From an uncultured Aeriscardovia sp. (GTDB taxonomy: Bacteria; Actinomycetota; Actinomycetes; Actinomycetales; Bifidobacteriaceae), in assembly GCA_903789525.1 (NCBI GenBank), contig CAIFER010000001.1, forward strand, positions 1,054,001-1,118,000: a stretch of DNA of 64,000 nt. The letters are read 5' to 3'. How positions within the stretch are numbered: the stretch's first letter is position 1; the number at the start of each line of letters is the position of its first letter. Shown one piece after another: positions 42,520-51,421 of the stretch. The notes beneath the pieces are model-generated. The model did no database searches. It saw only the letters and a program-made list of their open reading frames with translations, and had not been told where the DNA came from. A program made the position numbers and the translations under genes.

Positions 42520-45024
42520 TCAGTCAGTCACAGCTGGCAGTGGCTGTGTGCGCCAGATCTCAGTTGCATAGTCCTCGATGGACCGGTCAGAGCTGAAGTA
42601 ACCAGAGTTAGCCACATTCAGCAGCGAGCGGCGATCCCACTCACGAGTCTTGAGGTAGTCGCGCTCGATCGTCGGCTGAATATCCATGTAGCTACGGAAA
42701 TCAGCCAGCGCCATGAAGCGATCCTTGTGCTTGAGATCGTTCGTGAACATGCTGAACGACTGCGTGTCACCATTGGAGAAGGCACCGGAATCAATGAGAT
42801 CGATAGCGGCCTTGATGTCCGCGTCGTTCTCGTAGTAGGACTCCGGATTGTAACTCTTGGCGAGCTTCTCAACCGCGTCAACCTTCATGCCGAACAGATA
42901 GAAGTTCTCAGCACCAACGCGCTTGTAGATCTCGATATTGGCACCATCGTATGTGCCGAGCGTTAAAGCGCCGTTCATCGCGAACTTCATGTTCGAGGTA
43001 CCGGACGCTTCCTCGCCAGCCAGCGAAATCTGCTCATCGAGATCAGTGGCCGGGATAATGTGTTCAGCAACCGTGACGTTGTAATTCGGGATGAACACAA
43101 CCTTCAGCTTGCCGTCGATATCCGGATCGTTGTTGATCACGCGAGCAACGCAATTGATCAGGCGAATCGTCTGCTTAGCCATCTGGTAGCCCGGAGCAGC
43201 CTTTGCGCCGAAGATCATCGTGCGCGGAACGAACGAATCGAGATCGATCTTGCCGGACTTCAGACCGTTGTACATCGCGAGAATGGCGAGCAAGCGCATG
43301 GATTGGCGCTTGTACTCGTGCAGACGCTTAATCATCGTGTCAAACATGGAATCCGGATCGACATCCACGCCGACTGTGCGCTTGAGGTAGTTTGCGAAGC
43401 TGACCTTGTTGGCGCGGCGAACGTCACGGTAGGCGGACATGAAGGTGTCGTCCTTCGTCAGCTTTGCCAGGCCGCTCAGACGTGAGCTATCGGTGATCCA
43501 GCGATCAGAGCCGAGCGCATCGGTGATGAGCTTGGACAGACCCGGATTGGCCAAACGCATGAAGCGACGTGGTGTCACGCCGTTCGTCACGTTCGTGAAC
43601 TTCTCCGGATAGACGTCTGCGAAGTCCTTCAGGACGGATTCCTTCAGCAGCTGAGAGTGCAGCGGAGCAACGCCGTTGACCTTTGTTCCACCGATCGTGG
43701 CGAGATACGCCATGCGCACCTTGCCAGCAGGTGTGATCCGCATGCGCTCAACCTTGGCCTCGTCGGCACCGCGCTGAGCCTCGTCTTCAGCAGCGAGATC
43801 AGAAATGCGCTGAATGATCTCCAGATGACGTGGCAGCAGCTGACCGAACAGCGTGGCATCCCAAACTTCTAGTGCCTCTGGAAGCAGGGTGTGGCACGTG
43901 TAGTTGAACGTGCGCTTCGTAATATCCCACGCGGTATCCCAGTCGTAGCCATACTTATCAAGCAGCAGGCGCATGAGTTCAGCGATTGCAACTGTTGGGT
44001 GCGTGTCGTTGAGCTGGAAGCAAATCTTATCCGGCAGCGTGCGCAGATCTGGATGCGTCTGACCTGGATAGAAGAAGTCGACCGCATCCGCCAGCGATGC
44101 GGCAGAGAAGAAGTACTGCTGCATGAGACGAAGCTGCTTGCCAGCCCAGGTAGAATCCTCTGGGTACAGCACCTTCGAGATGTTCTCTGCACCGACCTGT
44201 GCGACGACAGCACCGCGATAATCCGACTTGTTGAACGTCTTCAGATCGAACTCGTCAACAGCTTTCGCGCTCCACAGACGCAGTGTGTTGACGCGACCGG
44301 ACTTGTAACCAGGAACCAAGTAATCGTAAGGAACTGCGCGCACTTGCCATGCTGGATTCCAGCCGTGCGTGCCGTCAGGATTCGTGTACGTGGTGCCACC
44401 GAAGCTGACGAGCTGCTCGCGACGATGATTAACACGCTCCCATGGATTGCCGTCCTTCAGCCAGTAATCCGGAGTCTCAATCTGCGAGCCATCCTTGCCG
44501 AACTTCTGAGTGAAAATGCCGTACGTGTAACGGATACCGTAACCGAATGCTGGAATACCTTCGGTTGCCAGTGAATCGATGTAGCACGCAGCCAGACGAC
44601 CGAGGCCACCATTGCCCAGACCTGGCTCGTGCTCTTGATCAACGATCTGCTCTGGCGTGAAGCCGAGATCGCGGATTACGCCGTCCATACGCTGCATCAG
44701 ACCGGAATTCAGCTCCGCCGTTGGCAGCTGATTGCCGAGCAACCACTCAGCGCACAGATAGCCGACCGTCTTCACCTTGGCATCACGGGTATCTTCCTGG
44801 GTATGAATCCAGGTATCTGCCATATGATTGCGAACAACCGTTGAAACAGCCCAATACACATCTTGTGCTGTGGCTTCGTCAGGGCTCACCCCACGATCAC
44901 GGCGCAGTGATGCAATGACTTCTTCCTTGAGTTGTTTACGAGTGTTTTTCTTCTCGCTCACAATATGCTCTTTTCGTTCTCGTGGCTGAGCGGACGCGTA
45001 ACGCATGCTCAGCTCATCAGCCAC
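42520..45024 (-). CDS. glgP: Glycogen/alpha-glucan phosphorylase
   Basis: 834 residues, typical GT35 length. It releases glucose-1-phosphate from alpha-1,4-glucan. Visible: EPGLGNGGLGRLAACY, LNDTHPTVAIAELMR, RLHEYKRQ, and the PLP Lys in SGTSNMKFAMNGALTLGTYDGANIE (about 678). The first 20 residues are poorly conserved; ATG 45006 and GTG 44961 (VSEKKNTRK) are plausible alternatives and the ribosome site is weak at all three. It is a single gene, divergent from an SCP-like protein. Confidence 0.97.
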   Translation of the reverse strand: MADELSMRYASAQPRERKEHIVSEKKNTRKQLKEEVIASLRRDRGVSPDEATAQDVYWAVSTVVRNHMADTWIHTQEDTRDAKVKTVGYLCAEWLLGNQLPTAELNSGLMQRMDGVIRDLGFTPEQIVDQEHEPGLGNGGLGRLAACYIDSLATEGIPAFGYGIRYTYGIFTQKFGKDGSQIETPDYWLKDGNPWERVNHRREQLVSFGGTTYTNPDGTHGWNPAWQVRAVPYDYLVPGYKSGRVNTLRLWSAKAVDEFDLKTFNKSDYRGAVVAQVGAENISKVLYPEDSTWAGKQLRLMQQYFFSAASLADAVDFFYPGQTHPDLRTLPDKICFQLNDTHPTVAIAELMRLLLDKYGYDWDTAWDITKRTFNYTCHTLLPEALEVWDATLFGQLLPRHLEIIQRISDLAAEDEAQRGADEAKVERMRITPAGKVRMAYLATIGGTKVNGVAPLHSQLLKESVLKDFADVYPEKFTNVTNGVTPRRFMRLANPGLSKLITDALGSDRWITDSSRLSGLAKLTKDDTFMSAYRDVRRANKVSFANYLKRTVGVDVDPDSMFDTMIKRLHEYKRQSMRLLAILAMYNGLKSGKIDLDSFVPRTMIFGAKAAPGYQMAKQTIRLINCVARVINNDPDIDGKLKVVFIPNYNVTVAEHIIPATDLDEQISLAGEEASGTSNMKFAMNGALTLGTYDGANIEIYKRVGAENFYLFGMKVDAVEKLAKSYNPESYYENDADIKAAIDLIDSGAFSNGDTQSFSMFTNDLKHKDRFMALADFRSYMDIQPTIERDYLKTREWDRRSLLNVANSGYFSSDRSIEDYATEIWRTQPLPAVTD

Positions 45025-45154
45025 TTATTTTCAGCCGCGCACACAAATGCGCTCTTATTTTCATTATCTAAGAAAGACTTCACGCGATCAAGCAAATCTC
45101 TGCGTCACCTGTCAGCCGAAACATCCACACGATCAACATCCATAAGATGAAGTT

Positions 45155-45616
45155 ATGCCAGCAATTCGTGAACGCGATATCGAAAAAGGTCGACGCGATT
45201 TTTTGACGTGCCAAAAAGCACTGAAACATCGAGCTGCGATTGCGAGCGCATCGTCGTCATCAACGGGCTCGTTGACGGACGTTACACTTCCGACGGATTC
45301 CTCAGATCCAGACTTTGTTCCGCGCCCTGTCATCGCAATGGCTGTGCGCTATACGCTTGCAGTTCTGGAAAAGGCTGCTCCGGGACCAAGTACGGAAGTG
45401 CGCGTTGCCCCGTATGCAGCGGTCAAAATTTTCCCGGGACCGGACTCGGATCCGCACAATCTCACTCCTCCTGATGTGGTTGAGATCGATCCTGCAACAT
45501 GGCTGCGGCTGGCGTGTGGGGTGACGTCATGGCAGCAAGAGAAGGCAGCCGGACACGTTGCACCCATTGGTGAGCGCGACGAACAAATCGGTCGCCTCGT
45601 GCCTATTCGCGCATAA
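45155..45616 (+). CDS. Sterol-carrier-like family protein (bacterial SCP ortholog)
   Basis: 153 residues. The N-terminal motif IEKGRRDFLTCQKAL and the central RPVIAMAVRYTLAVLEKAAPGPSTEVRVAPYAAVKIFPG, ending in DPATWLRLACGVTSWQQEKAAGHVAPIGER, match the actinobacterial SCP-like domain family. Ligand unknown; a structural fold related to sterol-carrier protein 2 is expected. It is a single gene, divergent from glgP, and ends at a terminator shared with the HtrA gene. Confidence 0.82.
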   Translation: MPAIRERDIEKGRRDFLTCQKALKHRAAIASASSSSTGSLTDVTLPTDSSDPDFVPRPVIAMAVRYTLAVLEKAAPGPSTEVRVAPYAAVKIFPGPDSDPHNLTPPDVVEIDPATWLRLACGVTSWQQEKAAGHVAPIGERDEQIGRLVPIRA

Positions 45617-45619
45617 AAA

Positions 45620-45660
45620 ATCGGGTCTGAATGCAGTGCGCACCCAGACCCGATCCTTTT
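45620..45660. terminator. Bidirectional terminator between SCP-like gene and htrA
   Basis: ATCGGGTCTG pairs with CAGACCCGAT. It is flanked by AAAAAA upstream and CCTTTTT downstream, so it can work on both strands for the convergent genes. Confidence 0.85.
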
Positions 45661-45687
45661 TGATCAATTTACTTGATCAGCGGCAGA

Positions 45688-47484
45688 TCAGAAGCCAAAC
45701 AGACCGAATGGATCGAATAGACCGCCATTGCCGTCATCGTTGCCATCGTTGTCATCATTATTGCCGTTGTTATTGTTGCCGTTATTGCCTCTCTTGCCAT
45801 TACCACCGTTGTTGCCGGAGTTTCCGCTCTGGTTCTTACGGGTCGTGGCAGATTCAACCTGATCGAGCTTGATCGTCACGTTCACGCTCTTGTTGTCACG
45901 GATGACAGTCAGCGTAGCCGTATCACCCACTGCAGCCGCACGAACGTACCCAAGCAGCGAGTACATGCTGCCGACCGAGTTGTTGTCGAAGCCGACGATC
46001 ACGTCGCCAGCGCGCAAACCAGCCTTGGAGCCCGGGCCACCTGGATTGACCGAAACAACTTTCGCACCAGAGCGGGTCACGCCGTTGATAGTGGCAGATC
46101 CGTTCGAAATCATGATGCCAAGCTGTGCGTGCTGCACCTTGCCCGTCGAAATGATGGACTTGGCGACGCGCTGCACGAGGTTAGACGGAATCGCGAAACC
46201 GATACCGATCGACCCAGCCGACGACGACTGCGAGTTTGAAGAGCTCGACTGGCTCGCCGTTGCAATGGACTCATTGATGCCGATCACATTGCCGGCCGCA
46301 TCGAACGTTGGGCCACCCGAATTGCCTGGGTTAATGGCCGCATCGATCTGCACTGCATTGGTGATGACCTCGTTATTTGACTCGTCAGAAACTGCCACTG
46401 GGCGGTTGAGTGCCGAGACAATACCCGTCGTTGCCGTGTTGTCATAGCCGAGCGGATTGCCGATCGCCATGACTTGCTCACCGACCGCGAGCTGCGAAGA
46501 GTTCGCGAACGTGACCGGTGTGAGATTTGACGGTGCATTCTCAATGCGAATAACCGCGAGATCTGTCGTCGAATCCGTGCCGACAAGCTTGGCTCCGTAC
46601 ATGTTCCCGTTGCTCAGTGTGACCTGAATCTGCTGGGCGCCTTCGATCACGTGGTTATTGGTGACCACATTGCCGGCCTTATCGAAGATTGCACCGGAAC
46701 CGAGTGCGACACCTTGGCTCGTCTGTGTGCGAATCGAAACGACTGACGCTGCAACACGCTTATTGAGCGCCTGCCAATCGATCGACTTGCCAGACGGAAC
46801 CTTGGCAGTCCCGTTCGAGCCCGACGACGATGACTGCGAATCCAGCGACGCGGACTGCGGGATCGTAATCCAGCCGTTCGCGATGCCAGCCCAACCAATG
46901 CCGAGCACAATCAGTGCAGCCACGAGAGCCGAGACGATCGCCGTCACCCACGCATGACCCGCAGGAGATGGAGACGAAGAACGCGCTTGCGAACCGTTAT
47001 TTCCTCGGTTTGGCATACCAGGCATATTCATTCCCGGCATATTCGGCGCACCCGGAGTACCCGGCGTGCCTGGGGTATTCTGCCCTGGCTGGTTATAGCC
47101 CACGGAACCGTACGATCCTTGCCCATAACCAGAGTTCGAACCATAGCCGCCGTTTTGCGAGCCATACCCGTATGAACCGTAGCCATACGTGCCATATGAG
47201 CCGGAGCCGTAACCGTTCTGGCCATTATTTTCGGTGCTCTGGCTATTTTGACCGTATATATTTGCGCCATAGCCAGGAGCCTCAGAATACTGGGGAGTCG
47301 ATGTGCTTGACGTGTTCGAGCCATTCTCCTGAGACTGCGATTGCGACTGCGGCGAGCCCGTCTGCTCAGAATTCGCCGGCTGCCCTGTCAACGGTTGCGT
47401 CGGCTGCGTTGGCTGAGTGTTCTGTCCGGAATTCTGGTTCTGATCCTGGCTGTCGAACGGATTATTCGTGTTCTGATCAGTCAT
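45688..47484 (-). CDS. htrA: HtrA/DegP-type trypsin-like serine protease with PDZ domain
   Basis: 598 residues from ATG 47484, preceded by GGGAGGAAGCC. Residues 1-170 are Gln/Asn/Gly/Tyr-rich and cytosolic. A membrane helix lies at about 178-202. The protease triad is His in TNNHVIEGA (about 276), Asp in TTDLAVIRI (about 307), Ser in NPGNSGGPTF (about 386). A PDZ domain follows (about 450-535). The tail is an almost pure Gly/Asn/Asp stretch then FDPFGLFGF. It degrades or refolds damaged envelope proteins. Divergent from tgt. Confidence 0.95.
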   Translation of the reverse strand: MTDQNTNNPFDSQDQNQNSGQNTQPTQPTQPLTGQPANSEQTGSPQSQSQSQENGSNTSSTSTPQYSEAPGYGANIYGQNSQSTENNGQNGYGSGSYGTYGYGSYGYGSQNGGYGSNSGYGQGSYGSVGYNQPGQNTPGTPGTPGAPNMPGMNMPGMPNRGNNGSQARSSSPSPAGHAWVTAIVSALVAALIVLGIGWAGIANGWITIPQSASLDSQSSSSGSNGTAKVPSGKSIDWQALNKRVAASVVSIRTQTSQGVALGSGAIFDKAGNVVTNNHVIEGAQQIQVTLSNGNMYGAKLVGTDSTTDLAVIRIENAPSNLTPVTFANSSQLAVGEQVMAIGNPLGYDNTATTGIVSALNRPVAVSDESNNEVITNAVQIDAAINPGNSGGPTFDAAGNVIGINESIATASQSSSSNSQSSSAGSIGIGFAIPSNLVQRVAKSIISTGKVQHAQLGIMISNGSATINGVTRSGAKVVSVNPGGPGSKAGLRAGDVIVGFDNNSVGSMYSLLGYVRAAAVGDTATLTVIRDNKSVNVTIKLDQVESATTRKNQSGNSGNNGGNGKRGNNGNNNNGNNDDNDGNDDGNGGLFDPFGLFGF

Positions 47485-47681
47485 GGCTTCCTCCCGTCTG
47501 ATGCCATCCACTATTCAAAATTACGTTTCGTATTTCTCCGTTTATCTCTACTGTCCAGTAAAGAGAAATCTCCTGAAAGCTCGCTGAACGTTTCCCGAAA
47601 GCAAGATTTTAACTTGCCACGAACTTGCTGATCCTCGATCTTACGCTCACACTGATATGCCGTGCCGATACAGTAGAAAAC

Positions 47682-49214
47682 ATGGATTCACCACGCATTT
47701 CAGACACGAACACTACGAATACGCCACTTCCGGCTGACCCAGCTTTTCAGCCGCATCCCGGCCGCGCAGACAAACAAAAGCACATTGATCCGGACGACCA
47801 CAACTCATGGCCGACACCGCCTGCGCTTGCCGAGCACGTCCGCGAATCTGACGCACAGACCGCTGATGCAGCACGCCGTGGGTGGACGCCGATCACTCCG
47901 GCCAATGACCCTGCGCGAAAAGACCGATTGGCTGCTGCAATCGCGCGTGGACGCGATGCTTTCGGATTTGAAGTAAAGACTGAGCTCCCGAATGGGCAGG
48001 ATTCACACGGTAACGAAGGCTTGGGCACGCACGGGCGTCGTCACGGACGGACAGGCGTCATTCACACACCGCACGGCGACATCCACACACCAGCGTTTGT
48101 GCCAGTCGCCACACAGGCAACGATGAAAGGCGTTCTCCCCGAACAAATGCGAGCGCTCGGAGCACAGTGCCTCCTGTCGAACGCGTTCCACCTCAACGAA
48201 CGTCCTGGCCCAGCACTCATCGATCAGATGGGCGGTGTTGCACGGTTTGAGAACTGGGATGGCCCCACATTCACCGATTCAGGCGGCTTCCAGGTGCTTT
48301 CGCTTGGTGCCGGGTTCAAGAAGACGCTCGCCATGGACGTCACCGGCCTGAAAAACGACGACGTGATCGCTAAGGGTAAGACGCGCCATGCGTTTGTGGA
48401 CGAAGACGGTGTCACATTCCACAGTCCGCTGAACGGCCGAATCGAGCGCTTCTCAGCCGAAATCTCCATGCAGATTCAGCACCAACTCGGTGCGGACATC
48501 ATGTTCAGTTTCGACGAACTCACCACGCTCATGAACACGCGCCACTACCAAGAGCATTCGGTTGAGCGCACATTCCGATGGGCGAAGCGTTGCGTTGCCG
48601 AGCATCAGCGACTGACTGAAGCTCGTGCCGATAAGCCGTATCAGGCACTGTTTGGGGTTGTGCAAGGCGCGAATTACGAGGACTTGCGTCGACATGCGGC
48701 CAGCGAAATCGCCAGCCTTGATTTCGATGGTTTCGGTCTCGGCGGTGCATTTGAGAAAGACATCATGGGGCAAATGTGCGCATGGATTTGCGATGAGCTG
48801 CCAGATTCGAAGCCTCGGCACGTCTTAGGAATCGCAGCCGTTGACGATATCTTTGCGGCGGTAGAAAACGGTGGGGACACGTTTGACTGCGTTGCCCCGG
48901 CACGCGTAGGCCGCAATGGCGCGATTTATTCGCACGACGGACGCTACAACGTCAAGCGCGCACGATTTGCAACCGATGACCGCCCACTAGAAGAAGGCTG
49001 TGACTGCTACACATGCCAGCATTACGACCGCGCATACATCCACCACTTGCTCAAGTGCCGAGAAATGACAGGCGCCATGCTTGCCACGATCCACAACGAG
49101 CGCTTCTTCGTGCGTCTTCTCGATGAAATCCGTGACGCAATTGACGGCGGATGGTTCTTCGATTTGCGCGACGACACCCTCGCGCGCTTCTACCGCAACG
49201 GTTCGCGCGGCTAG
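47682..49214 (+). CDS. tgt: Queuine/preQ1 tRNA-ribosyltransferase
   Basis: 510 residues from ATG 47682, which follows a weak ribosome site; 19 upstream codons are not used. The first 125 residues are a non-conserved hydrophilic extension. The barrel follows: TQATMKGVLPEQ, LSNAFHLNERPG, FTDSGGFQV (catalytic Asp about 198), MFSFDELT, and ALFGVVQG. The zinc site is CDCYTCQHYDRAYIHH. It exchanges guanine 34 for preQ1 or queuine in GUN tRNAs. A GluQ-RS gene at 19.8 kb suggests Q34 is further modified. No queuosine biosynthesis genes are here, so salvage is likely. Confidence 0.95.
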   Translation: MDSPRISDTNTTNTPLPADPAFQPHPGRADKQKHIDPDDHNSWPTPPALAEHVRESDAQTADAARRGWTPITPANDPARKDRLAAAIARGRDAFGFEVKTELPNGQDSHGNEGLGTHGRRHGRTGVIHTPHGDIHTPAFVPVATQATMKGVLPEQMRALGAQCLLSNAFHLNERPGPALIDQMGGVARFENWDGPTFTDSGGFQVLSLGAGFKKTLAMDVTGLKNDDVIAKGKTRHAFVDEDGVTFHSPLNGRIERFSAEISMQIQHQLGADIMFSFDELTTLMNTRHYQEHSVERTFRWAKRCVAEHQRLTEARADKPYQALFGVVQGANYEDLRRHAASEIASLDFDGFGLGGAFEKDIMGQMCAWICDELPDSKPRHVLGIAAVDDIFAAVENGGDTFDCVAPARVGRNGAIYSHDGRYNVKRARFATDDRPLEEGCDCYTCQHYDRAYIHHLLKCREMTGAMLATIHNERFFVRLLDEIRDAIDGGWFFDLRDDTLARFYRNGSRG

Positions 49215-49220
49215 ACAGTA

Positions 49221-49817
49221 CTAGGCAGCAGACTTCGTTGACCGCGTCGATGACGTCTTCGAAGTCTTCGCCTTTTTTGCGCGTGCAGTTACCGTACGTG
49301 CAGTCGTTGTGTGAGCCGTTGCCTTCCGCGCCGTCGTCTTGCGTGTAGTTGACTTCTGGGCGGCGGCTTTGCGAGCTGTCGTCTTCCGCGTCGCGGTTTT
49401 TCTTGTTGCTGTCTTGCGAGCGGCTGCCGTGCGCGTGGCTGACTTTTTTGCAGCAGTATCGTTCTTTTCGCCTTTGTCGCCCTTGCTGCTCTCATCACTG
49501 TGAGTGCTATCGTGAGACGACTTCAGCATTGCAGCAAAAAGCCCAGATGGAATTGGTTTTCGTGGACGCGCCGTTTGCGACACTTGCTTCTTTGCCTTCG
49601 CAGCAGATTCGGCAGCCCACTTTGCGTACTCATCCATCTCGCGCTCATGTTGGAATTTCTCGTCAATTTGCCCGAATGGATCTTGATCCGCACTAGAATC
49701 ATCAGCACCCTGACCCGAAAGCTCACGCTGGAGTTCTGCATAATCGGTATCAGTGGTGAGATACTTGAGCTTGCGCGCATTTCTTCTCTGCTTGGCCCTT
49801 TGACGTCCGCGGCCCAT
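49221..49817 (-). CDS. DUF3073 protein with a histone-H1-like basic tail
   Basis: 198 residues from ATG 49817 (MGRGRQRAKQ), preceded by GGGGG. Residues 1-40 match DUF3073 (MGRGRQRAKQRRNARKLKYLTTDTDYAELQREL). About 40-115 is acidic and flexible. From 120 the tail is made of degenerate TARK/ATRKT pentads rich in Lys, Arg, Thr and Ala, like the C-terminal tail of histone H1 or bacterial H1-like proteins. It is therefore a candidate nucleic-acid-binding protein. DUF3073 alone is usually 60-80 residues, so the extension is unusual. The tail-to-tail spacing with tgt is 6 bp. Confidence 0.82.
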   Translation of the reverse strand: MGRGRQRAKQRRNARKLKYLTTDTDYAELQRELSGQGADDSSADQDPFGQIDEKFQHEREMDEYAKWAAESAAKAKKQVSQTARPRKPIPSGLFAAMLKSSHDSTHSDESSKGDKGEKNDTAAKKSATRTAAARKTATRKTATRKTTARKAAAQKSTTRKTTARKATAHTTTARTVTARAKKAKTSKTSSTRSTKSAA

Positions 49818-50021
49818 GCGACCCCCTTCGTCCGTCATGGCTGCTCGCAGGCAGCGCAAAAATCATCTAAACATTCACCATTAAGAAAGAGTACACCTTT
49901 CTAGCGCTCTTCACATACGTTTGCCAGCTTATTCGATCAGAGCGTAGTCGCTTATCACGCGTGCGTCGTCCTAATTTTTTAGGATATAAGCCATATCAAG
50001 GGAACAGCGGGAGATTCAAAA

Positions 50022-51191
50022 ATGACAGAAAATAGCCATACTTCAAACGCATCATCTATGCCACTCAATCAAGCAGCCGGCACAACTGGTGGGTCGTTTA
50101 CAGAAGGCAGCGCGGAGTACACGGCCGCTGGCAACGAGATGAGCGCCAGTTTCCTTGCTGATAAGAAGCGCAGTGATGCCCTCAAGATCAAGATTCGCAA
50201 GGATCCGTCGCACTTCACGATGTTGACGGGCGATCGACCGACAGGACGCCTTCACTTAGGTCATCTGTTTGGCTCACTCATGGGACGAGTCAAGCTGCAA
50301 AACATGGGCGTCCACACGAACATCATCATCGCGGATTACCAAGTCATCACTGATCGCGATACCACCGAGCACATTCAGGACAACGTGCTCAATCTCGTCC
50401 TTGACTACATGGCTGCAGGTATCGATCCAAACAAGACAATGATTTACACGCACTCTGCTGTCCCCGCAGAAAATCAGCTCATGCTCCCATTCCTCTCTCT
50501 TGTTTCCGAGGCAGAGCTCGAGCGTAATCCGACGGTCAAAGCTGAGATGGAAGCATCTGGCCATGAGCTGACCGGCTTGCTGCTCACGTACCCGGTCCAT
50601 CAGGCGTGCGACATCCTCTTCTGCAAAGCCAACGTCGTCCCGATCGGCAAGGACAACCTTCCGCACGTTCAGATCACGCGCACGATTGCTCGCCGGTTCA
50701 ATCGTCGGTACGCGAAAAAGAATCCGGTCTTCCCAGAACCGTCTGCACTGCTCTCGGATACGCCTGAAATTCCAGGTCTTGACGGCAAGAAGATGAGCAA
50801 GTCTCGCGGCAATTCCATCAAGCTGTCAGCAACGCCGGAAGAGACTGCCAAGCTCATCCGCAAGTCCCCGACCGATTCTGAGCGCATGATCACGTTTGAC
50901 CCGATTCATCGTCCGCAAGTTTCCGCCCTCCTCACCACCGCGTCCCTGTGCTCAGGCCGTCCAGCGACCGAGATTGCTGCCGAGATTGGCAATGCGGGCG
51001 CAGGTGCTCTGAAGGCATACACCACGAAGGTGGTCAATGATTTCCTCGCTCCACTTCGCGAGCGCCGAGCTGAACTGGCAAAGGACATGGATTCGATCCA
51101 CGATATTCTGCGCCAAGGCAACAAGCGTGCGAACGAGATTGCCAATCAGACTCTCGATCAGGTTCGCGACGCTATGGGAATGCGCTACTAA
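50022..51191 (+). CDS. trpS: Tryptophanyl-tRNA synthetase
   Basis: 389 residues. The first 55 are a Ser/Thr-rich extension. The class Ic catalytic domain has DRPTGRLHLGHLFGS (HIGH motif, about 73), TYPVHQACDILFCKANVVPIGKDNLPHV, and KKMSKSRGNSIKLS (KMSKS, about 257). The C-terminal helical domain is complete. Charges tRNA-Trp. A ribosome site (GGGAGA) precedes the ATG. It is followed by a perfect terminator and then a parS site. Confidence 0.96.
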   Translation: MTENSHTSNASSMPLNQAAGTTGGSFTEGSAEYTAAGNEMSASFLADKKRSDALKIKIRKDPSHFTMLTGDRPTGRLHLGHLFGSLMGRVKLQNMGVHTNIIIADYQVITDRDTTEHIQDNVLNLVLDYMAAGIDPNKTMIYTHSAVPAENQLMLPFLSLVSEAELERNPTVKAEMEASGHELTGLLLTYPVHQACDILFCKANVVPIGKDNLPHVQITRTIARRFNRRYAKKNPVFPEPSALLSDTPEIPGLDGKKMSKSRGNSIKLSATPEETAKLIRKSPTDSERMITFDPIHRPQVSALLTTASLCSGRPATEIAAEIGNAGAGALKAYTTKVVNDFLAPLRERRAELAKDMDSIHDILRQGNKRANEIANQTLDQVRDAMGMRY

Positions 51192-51203
51192 TCGGACTGG
51201 TCG

Positions 51204-51256
51204 TACAGGCCGCAACTTACGGGCTGCATACTTACTACAGGCCGCAACTTACGGGC
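51204..51256. repeat. 21-bp direct repeat downstream of trpS
   Basis: TACAGGCCGCAACTTACGGGC occurs at 51204-51224 and again at 51236-51256, exact over 21 bp with an 11-bp spacer. It is non-coding. Confidence 0.75.
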
Positions 51257-51287
51257 CGAACACTCAACTTCCGTTTTGTTCCTTATT

Positions 51288-51319
51288 GGGGGATCCTCAT
51301 GAAGATGGATCCCCCTTTT
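51288..51319 (+). terminator. Rho-independent terminator of trpS
   Basis: GGGGGATCC pairs with GGATCCCCC around a 10-nt loop, then TTTTC. It lies about 96 bp after the trpS stop. Confidence 0.85.
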
Positions 51320-51372
51320 CTGATTCTCCTCATTCGCCCAATCCACCTGATTTGCCTCATCTACCAGCTGAA

Positions 51373-51388
51373 TGTTTCACGTGAAACA
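51373..51388. promoter_or_regulatory. parS centromere site (perfect 16-bp palindrome)
   Basis: TGTTTCACGTGAAACA, the third identical copy in the window and the only intergenic one, 34 bp upstream of the CorC-like gene and about 10.2 kb from the DnaA-box cluster. Confidence 0.93.
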
Positions 51389-51421
51389 TTCGGTTAGGCC
51401 ATTCCTTCTATTCTGAGAGTT

